Assembly: GCA_902773285.1 (NCBI GenBank)
Contig: CACYDS010000008.1
Span: forward strand, 1 to 20,483
Direction: 5' to 3'
DNA length: 20,483 nucleotides
DNA from: an uncultured Pseudomonadota bacterium
GTDB taxonomy: Bacteria; Pseudomonadota; Alphaproteobacteria; RUG11792
The notes under the pieces are model-generated. The model was given only the letters and a program-made list of their open reading frames with translations. It searched no databases and was not told the origin of the DNA. Positions 15,677-20,483 of the stretch are shown here, in pieces. The translations under genes were made by a program, and so were the position numbers. Within the stretch, counting starts at the first letter, position 1; each line of letters opens with the position of its first letter.

Positions 15677-16912
15677 ATGCAACATTATATCGTTTTAAGC
15701 AGAAAATATCGACCGAAAGATTTGAATGATCTTATCGGACAAGAAGTTTTGGCAAAATCATTGCGTTCGTGTTTAAATACCAAAAAGGTTCCTCATGCAT
15801 TTTTATTTCATGGGATCAGAGGAGTTGGAAAAACGACAACTGCGCGCATCTTGGCTAGATGCCTGTGTTGCATTGGACCTGATGGACAGACAGATATCAC
15901 ATCTTCTCCTTGTGGTACCTGTCGTTCCTGTGTAGCTATGGATAAGGAACAACATCTGGATATTATGGAATTTGATGCGGCTAGCAGAACTGGAGTTGAC
16001 GATATACGTGAAGTGATAGAGGCAACGCAATACGCGCCGGTATTAGGTCGATACAAAATTTTCATAATAGACGAAGTTCATATGCTTTCAAAAAGTGCAT
16101 TCAACGCTTTGTTAAAAACATTGGAAGAGCCACCTGCGCACGTTAAGTTCATATTTGCGACAACAGAAGTACAGAAAGTTCCTGAAACTGTTTTATCAAG
16201 ATGTATGACGTTTAGGTTGCATCCAGTGTCTAGCGATGCTTTAGCAGAATACCTGATTTCCATAGCTCAAAAAGAAGGTTTTTCCCTCGAAAAAGATGCT
16301 GCTGATTTGATTGCTGAAGAATCAGAAGGATCTGTTCGTGATGCTTTATCTATTTTAGAGCAGTCGTTAATGATTTCGGCTAAAACAAAAATAATTCGCC
16401 TTGATGATGTCCTCAATATGCTTGGAGGTGCAACGTCCAACGATGTAAAAACTCTTCTCAAACTTATTCTAGGAGCAAAAACCAAGGAAGCGTTGGCCAA
16501 ATCTGAAGAACTGTTTTCAAAAGGCACAGATCCATATGTTTTGTTTAAAAATATGCAAAATGTCCTATATAGAATAATAGTGGCTAAAGTAAATGGAAAA
16601 ATAGAAGAATATTCGTTGTCAAATTTGCTCTATATATGGCAAATTTTCTTAAAACAAACAGAGATTCTAAAAAATGCAAGCTTTCCGGAGTATGTGCTTA
16701 GCGCTGCAGTTGTTATTCTTGCGCATACAGCTTCTTTCCCAGATATAGAAAAGTTGATGATAAAAGAAAATCCCACAGAAACTTCTGCTACCTTTAGCAA
16801 GGTTGAGAAAATTCTTGGAGAGAAAATAACTCCTAAATCAGACAATTCAAAGGAACTTGTTGACAACATACTCAACAAGTTCCCAGGAAGCACCACTCAC
16901 GAAGTGGAATAA
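15677..16912 (+). CDS. dnaX: DNA polymerase III subunit gamma/tau, shortened
   Basis: DnaX is the ATPase core of the clamp loader. The AAA+ part is intact: SRKYRPKDLNDLIGQ at the N terminus, Walker A HGIRGVGKTTTA with Lys52, a zinc-binding set of four Cys between Walker A and B, Walker B IIDEVHML, and the arginine-finger region LSRC. The oligomerisation domain III follows. The protein then ends after about 60 residues, for 411 in total, against 550-650 in most alphaproteobacteria. The region that contacts the polymerase and helicase seems to be missing. The last residues, LVDNILNKFPGS, look like the conserved extreme C terminus of alphaproteobacterial DnaX (V-L-x-x-F-P-G-A), suggesting internal loss and not simple truncation. 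The start at ATG 15677 is fixed by the promoter and AGAGGA. Confidence 0.95.
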   Translation: MQHYIVLSRKYRPKDLNDLIGQEVLAKSLRSCLNTKKVPHAFLFHGIRGVGKTTTARILARCLCCIGPDGQTDITSSPCGTCRSCVAMDKEQHLDIMEFDAASRTGVDDIREVIEATQYAPVLGRYKIFIIDEVHMLSKSAFNALLKTLEEPPAHVKFIFATTEVQKVPETVLSRCMTFRLHPVSSDALAEYLISIAQKEGFSLEKDAADLIAEESEGSVRDALSILEQSLMISAKTKIIRLDDVLNMLGGATSNDVKTLLKLILGAKTKEALAKSEELFSKGTDPYVLFKNMQNVLYRIIVAKVNGKIEEYSLSNLLYIWQIFLKQTEILKNASFPEYVLSAAVVILAHTASFPDIEKLMIKENPTETSATFSKVEKILGEKITPKSDNSKELVDNILNKFPGSTTHEVE

Positions 16913-17389
16913 CAAGCTTAATAAGTGGTAATCTGATATCCGCTTTTTGTTCACTAAAAGTAACGCTTCCTTTGAGTAGTTCGTACTGTTTAGCCCGCAG
17001 GAAAGATCATAAAAATGGCAGCCATGCTTGTACAGATCAAAATCCAGAACCATATGTACACTTTGCCTACCCATATCAACGTATAAGCCTATTTCTTCTT
17101 GTTCTAAGTCTGACATTTTTTTCGCCTCTAGTGGTGTTGCACTTTTGTTCTCATCAGCTACTGGCCTCGGCAAACATTGAAAAGCTAGTTTTGTATAGAA
17201 GCAGTCCTCAGCTATTTTATTGCCAAATTTGAAGTCTGGGGATTGGCAATTAGATAAATAAAAAGTATGATAGTTCTTGAAGAAGCCGAGATTGGAGGGA
17301 TAAACGGCGTTAGAAGTTTGCAAGGCCTGAGAATATAAATGTTTGTGGAAGGCTGAAATTATCAATGGCAAACAGAGATATAGATGCAA
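16847..17389 (-). CDS. Orphan open reading frame, possible small exported protein or gene remnant
   Basis: Not recognised. A frame on the minus strand stays open for about 200 codons (from a stop at 17452-17450 down to 16847), long for such AT-rich DNA. The upstream part encodes RKR, then a hydrophobic run (FILLHLYLCLPLIISAF) like a signal peptide or anchor, but no ATG is present there. The TTG at 17389 is the only start of the usual types near it and has no ribosome binding site. An internal ATG (17115, MSDLEQEEIG) has GAGG 9 nt upstream and would give an acidic protein of about 89 residues. The 3' end overlaps the end of dnaX by 66 nt. It could be real, a decayed gene or chance. It is the only possible gene in 16913-17498. 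Confidence 0.35.
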   Translation of the reverse strand: MHLYLCLPLIISAFHKHLYSQALQTSNAVYPSNLGFFKNYHTFYLSNCQSPDFKFGNKIAEDCFYTKLAFQCLPRPVADENKSATPLEAKKMSDLEQEEIGLYVDMGRQSVHMVLDFDLYKHGCHFYDLSCGLNSTNYSKEALLLVNKKRISDYHLLSLLFHFVSGASWELVEYVVNKFL

Positions 17390-17498
17390 AAGAATGAAAC
17401 AGATGTTAGAACTCTCAATAGCCCTCTTTCTGCACAGCTGAGAATTTTTTTATTAATTTGTTTGGTAATCTCAGAAGTCAGCGTATAAACTCATTTAA

Positions 17499-18494
17499 CT
17501 AATCTAATGAACCAATTCGTTCAAGAATAGCCGCTTTGAAATCATTGTTTTCTGGAACCAACTTTATTTCAATTACGGATATCTCATTTTTGAACACAGC
17601 TGGTATTTTTACAAAATCTTTGCGAGTAGTTATTAGAGTTGCATCCACACTTTTTGCTCCAGTTATGAGTTTCTGTATTTCTGTAATTGTGTATGGATGG
17701 TGATCTGAAAATGAAACAAAATCAATTAACTCGTACCCGCACTCCAATAGCGTTTTCTTGAATTTTTGGGGATATCCCAAACCACAAAAGCCAACAACAC
17801 GGTTATTTTCAACCACAACAGGAGATGTCATCTCTAACTTTGCTCTAAATATTGGTATTGACGGTTTTATCGCTTTAATCCTATCCTCTAGCTCCTCGTT
17901 CCTGTCGCCAATTATGAGAACTATATCAGATTTATTTACTCCTGTAGCAGGTATTTCTCGAAGTGCTCCTGCAGGAAAAAGATGCCCATTTCCAAAAGCT
18001 TGTTTCGAATCTACTACCAAAATTTTTAAATCTTTTTCGATGGAATTATTTTGAAATCCATCATCCATAACCAATACATCTGCCCCGCAAGAAACAGCTG
18101 CTTTTCCGGAATTGACTCTATTTCTCCCGACCCAAGTCGGCGCAACAACAGCTGATAACAGTGCTTCATCACCAACTTGCAAATATGAATGCAATTTTGG
18201 ATCTACTCTAACAACATTTTTTAAATATCCACCGTAACCTGCTGTCAAGATATGGGGATTTTGAAATTTTTCTCTCAGCAAGTTGCAAACCAGTTCAACT
18301 GTCGGAGTTTTGCCAGCTCCTCCGAGGACAACATTACCAACACAAACAACTGGCACATCAGCCTTTACTGGCGTCACGGAATTCAACCGCACATTCGATA
18401 TGAATGAATACAACTTAGCAATTGGGTCTAAAATTCTTACAAGGCCACTGTCCTCAGTATTCCAAAACTTAGGTGCTCGCAGAAATCTCAACAC
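17499..18494 (-). CDS. lpxK: Tetraacyldisaccharide 4'-kinase (lipid A synthesis)
   Basis: LpxK phosphorylates the 4' position of the disaccharide precursor of lipid A at the cytoplasmic face of the inner membrane. The N-terminal LRAPKFW and the following hydrophobic stretch fit the family's membrane-associated start. The Walker A loop GNVVLGGAGKTPT lies at 53-65 (GGAGKT 58-63), DDGFQN at 144-149, and SDHHPYT near residue 258 is the region with the conserved Asp-His-His. At 331 residues it is full length. The start is GTG 18494 or TTG 18491; neither has a clear Shine-Dalgarno sequence and no ATG is available. It lies 25 nt after the tRNA-Gly CCA and probably depends on the tRNA promoter. Its presence indicates that the organism makes lipid A. 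Confidence 0.95.
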   Translation of the reverse strand: MLRFLRAPKFWNTEDSGLVRILDPIAKLYSFISNVRLNSVTPVKADVPVVCVGNVVLGGAGKTPTVELVCNLLREKFQNPHILTAGYGGYLKNVVRVDPKLHSYLQVGDEALLSAVVAPTWVGRNRVNSGKAAVSCGADVLVMDDGFQNNSIEKDLKILVVDSKQAFGNGHLFPAGALREIPATGVNKSDIVLIIGDRNEELEDRIKAIKPSIPIFRAKLEMTSPVVVENNRVVGFCGLGYPQKFKKTLLECGYELIDFVSFSDHHPYTITEIQKLITGAKSVDATLITTRKDFVKIPAVFKNEISVIEIKLVPENNDFKAAILERIGSLD

Positions 18495-18519
18495 AATTAC
18501 TAACCCAGAAAAACATGAA

Positions 18520-18593
18520 TGGAGCGGGTGATGGGAATCGGACCCACGTAACCAGCTTGGAAGGCTGGGGCTTTACCATTAAGCTACACCCGC
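18520..18593 (-). tRNA. tRNA-Gly(UCC)
   Basis: On the minus strand the 74-nt sequence folds fully: acceptor GCGGGTG/CACCCGC, D stem GCTT/AAGC with GG in the loop, anticodon stem CCAGC/GCTGG around CTTCCAA (anticodon TCC), variable loop TTAC, T stem GTGGG/CCCAT, discriminator T and an encoded CCA (18522-18520). It reads GGA and probably other Gly codons. The T loop is TCCGATT, so position 55 is C in place of the nearly universal U (pseudouridine). Confidence 0.96.
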
Positions 18594-18602
18594 ATTCTCC
18601 TA

Positions 18603-18688
18603 TGGTGGAAGGGGAAAGATTCGAACTTTCGTAGACTAACGTCGACAGATTTACAGTCTGTTGCCTTTAACCACTCGGCCACCCTTCC
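18603..18688 (-). tRNA. tRNA-Tyr(GUA)
   Basis: An 86-nt class II tRNA on the minus strand: acceptor GGAAGGG/CCCTTCC, discriminator A and an encoded CCA, anticodon stem ACAGA/TCTGT around CTGTAAA (anticodon GTA), a long variable arm with GAC/GTC paired, and a normal T arm GAAAG TTCGAAT CTTTC. It lies 9 nt upstream of tRNA-Gly, the order Tyr-Gly found in many alphaproteobacteria. Confidence 0.97.
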
Positions 18689-18702
18689 AGCCCAGTACTG
18701 TT

Positions 18703-18732
18703 ATTCTAACATCGAATTTTCGCAATAATCAA
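18703..18732 (-). promoter_or_regulatory. Candidate promoter of tRNA-Tyr/tRNA-Gly/lpxK
   Basis: On the minus strand TTGATT (18732-18727), an 18-nt spacer and TAGAAT (18708-18703) match 4 of 6 and 5 of 6 consensus bases. The start would lie near 18696, about 8 nt before the tRNA-Tyr 5' end. It fills the 78-nt gap after valS. Confidence 0.5.
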
Positions 18733-18766
18733 CAAAATTGTTTATACCAATGAAAAGAGCCTGCAT

Positions 18767-20483
18767 CTAACTGGCTACACGCACAATTGATGACAATTCA
18801 GTCGGGTAAGAATTGATTTCATGCACCAACTGTTGATATTTCGCACTTTCCTGACCGTTTGCTTGTTTTTCCGCTCGCATAGCATGAACCAATTCAATAA
18901 ATTTGTCAATTTCATGTTCATACTCTTCTGTCGTATGCAATTGTTTCTCATCAAATCCTTGTGCTAAAACAAATGTTTCGCACACTCCAAGTTCTTTCGC
19001 CAGATAGTCAGTGACAAATGGAATAAATGGATTTGCTATCCGTAAAAATTCTGCAAATACCGCACCAGCAACATCTTTTGTTTCTTGATCATCTTGAAAC
19101 TTCATAGCTTCAACAAAAAAGTCACAGAACGAATCGCGCAAGAAAAACTGAATATTTCGCGTAGCATAATCAAAGCGGTACTCAACCATATTTTGTTCAA
19201 TTTCGTTCTTAAAATTTTTTAACTTAGCGACAATCCAATGAGTTAATTTTGTCGTCAAGTTTATATCAGTTAACTTTTTGTCAAAAGTTACCCCTTTCAT
19301 CTGCAAAAAACGTGCAGCATTCCAAATTTTTGTTATAAAGTTTCTTGCAATCTTTATCTGATCTTTTCCGAGCTTTATATCGCGCCCAGGAACTGATAGA
19401 AATGCCAAAGAAAACCTCAACGCATCAGCGCCAAATTCACCATTTATTTCCAGCGGGTCAATCACGTTACCCTTCGATTTCGACATCTTCTGCCCTTTAT
19501 CGTCCCGAACCAGCGCATGGATATATATATCCTTGAATGGTGGTTGTTTCATGAAATACAGCCCCATCATCATCATACGTGACACCCAGAAAAAGATAAT
19601 ATCGAATCCAGTCACGAGCGTTGAACTAGGGTAATATTTCTGTAACCGCTCTGTATTTTCCGGCCAACCAAGCGTAGCGAAAGGCCACAGTCCTGACGAA
19701 AACCAAGTGTCTAAAACGTCGGTCTCCCGCCTTAACTGCTCTTTCGTGAATCCTTGTTTTTTAGCCTCAGCAACTGCTTCTTCCTCGCTTCTTTCAACAA
19801 AAATCTCACCATTTGGTGCATACCACGCCGGTATTTGATGCCCCCATATTATTTGCCTTGAAATGCACCACGGTTCTATATTTCGCATCCAATCGAAATA
19901 TGTATTTTTCCATTTTTCAGGGAAAAACCTTACCTCGCCACTCTCAACAACCTCGATAGCTTTTTTCGCCAAAGGTTTCGTATCAACAAACCACTGGTCT
20001 GTCAATCTTGGTTCTATAACAGTGCCAGACCTATCTCCATATGGCACATTGTGTGTTATTTCTTCTTCCTTGACTAGGAACCCATCATTCTTCAACTTTT
20101 CAAGCAAAATCTTTCTAGCTTTTTTGAGATATAAACTACGAACAAATTCAGGTACATTACCATCGCATACCATATGTCCATCTTCATCTAGCACAGTGAT
20201 CATTTCCAGGTTATGACGTTTCCCAACCTCGAAATCATCGTAATCGTGTGCAGGAGTTATTTTTACGCATCCAGTACCCTTTGCCATATCCGCATGCTCA
20301 TCAGTGATAATTTCAACTGAACGATTTGTATATGGAATTTTCGCTCGTTTCCCAACAAGGTGCTTATACCTCTCATCATCCGGATGTACAGCAATTGCAG
20401 TATCTCCAAACATAGTTTCCGGACGTGTTGTTGCAATGGTGATAAAGTCATCACTATCTTCAATTTGGTAATTGATATGCCAA
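18767..20483 (-). CDS. valS: Valyl-tRNA synthetase, 3' part, with short C terminus
   Basis: ValS charges tRNA-Val. It is a class I synthetase with an editing domain. The frame continues to the window edge, the first visible residues being WHINYQIED and then ATTRPETMFGDTAIAVHP of the editing domain. The N-terminal HIGH part lies outside. Also visible are GTGCVKITPAHDYDDFE, the catalytic-domain IEPWCISRQIIWGHQIPAW, the KMSKS loop (Lys at 19489) and the anticodon domain with GRDIKLG and RNFITKIWNAARF, which is of bacterial type. Only about 240 residues follow KMSKS, against roughly 350-400 in E. coli and Bacillus. The protein stops soon after VHAMRAEKQANGQ, so the C-terminal coiled-coil tRNA arm is missing. 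No continuation is seen in the 78 nt before tRNA-Tyr. Confidence 0.96.
   Translation of the reverse strand, partial: WHINYQIEDSDDFITIATTRPETMFGDTAIAVHPDDERYKHLVGKRAKIPYTNRSVEIITDEHADMAKGTGCVKITPAHDYDDFEVGKRHNLEMITVLDEDGHMVCDGNVPEFVRSLYLKKARKILLEKLKNDGFLVKEEEITHNVPYGDRSGTVIEPRLTDQWFVDTKPLAKKAIEVVESGEVRFFPEKWKNTYFDWMRNIEPWCISRQIIWGHQIPAWYAPNGEIFVERSEEEAVAEAKKQGFTKEQLRRETDVLDTWFSSGLWPFATLGWPENTERLQKYYPSSTLVTGFDIIFFWVSRMMMMGLYFMKQPPFKDIYIHALVRDDKGQKMSKSKGNVIDPLEINGEFGADALRFSLAFLSVPGRDIKLGKDQIKIARNFITKIWNAARFLQMKGVTFDKKLTDINLTTKLTHWIVAKLKNFKNEIEQNMVEYRFDYATRNIQFFLRDSFCDFFVEAMKFQDDQETKDVAGAVFAEFLRIANPFIPFVTDYLAKELGVCETFVLAQGFDEKQLHTTEEYEHEIDKFIELVHAMRAEKQANGQESAKYQQLVHEINSYPTELSSIVRVAS

Noticed and set aside
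15677..16912. Programmed frameshift in dnaX as a cause of the short product
   Set aside because: No A-AAA-AAG-type slippery heptamer with a following hairpin was found near the end, and the DNA downstream shows no tau-like frame.
16972..17232. 86-codon frame on the plus strand between dnaX and lpxK
   Set aside because: It is antisense to the longer minus-strand frame, lacks a ribosome binding site and has no coding-like pattern. It is less likely than the minus-strand frame, which is itself weak.
1..20483. Mobile elements, CRISPR arrays or defence genes
   Set aside because: No transposase, integrase, repeated spacer pattern or toxin-antitoxin pair was seen. The content is housekeeping.

Overview
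The window looks like a chromosomal housekeeping segment of an AT-rich alphaproteobacterium. The evidence is a GapR (DUF2312) protein, the ntrY-ntrX-trkA gene order, an alphaproteobacterial-style DnaX tail and MurG, and an SRP RNA of about 100 nt. Low GC content, tight overlaps and several shortened proteins suggest a reduced, possibly host-associated genome of the Rickettsiales/Holosporales kind. That placement is inference. Peptidoglycan (murC, murG, pgeF) and lipid A (lpxK) genes are present, so the cell probably has a full Gram-negative envelope.

Layout. 1-329 is non-coding, with a C9 tract and a very GC-rich hairpin. 330-1019 (+) holds gapR and a small prepilin-peptidase-like membrane protein. 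1024-4596 (-) holds murG, murC, a small membrane protein, the SRP RNA gene ffs and an Smr-domain gene. ffs is not covered by any protein gene and is identified from its conserved domain IV and closing helix. 4738-9992 (+) is an apparent operon behind a near-consensus sigma70 promoter: a tandem parvulin-like periplasmic chaperone, a LOG-family protein, accB, accC and pgeF. 10100-15585 (+) is ntrY-ntrX-trkA-prmC, with overlapping junctions. 15615-16912 (+) is dnaX with its own promoter. 16913-17498 holds a weak orphan reading frame on the minus strand. 17499-18688 (-) is tRNA-Tyr, tRNA-Gly and lpxK, apparently one transcription unit. 18767-20483 (-) is the 3' part of valS, whose 5' end lies outside the window.

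How the genes work together. MurC and MurG supply peptidoglycan precursors, and PgeF edits MurC mistakes. AccB/AccC start fatty acid synthesis, which feeds lipid A, the LpxK substrate. NtrY/NtrX is an envelope- or redox-related two-component pair usually linked to TrkA potassium uptake in this class. SRP RNA, PrmC, the tRNAs and ValS serve translation and protein targeting.

No mobile element, CRISPR array or defence system is visible. The most unusual items are the shortened DnaX that keeps the alphaproteobacterial C-terminal tail, ValS without its C-terminal arm, an NtrX with degenerate ATPase motifs, a tRNA-Gly with C instead of U at position 55, ffs joined to smr without a clear terminator, and the GC-rich hairpin at the left edge.
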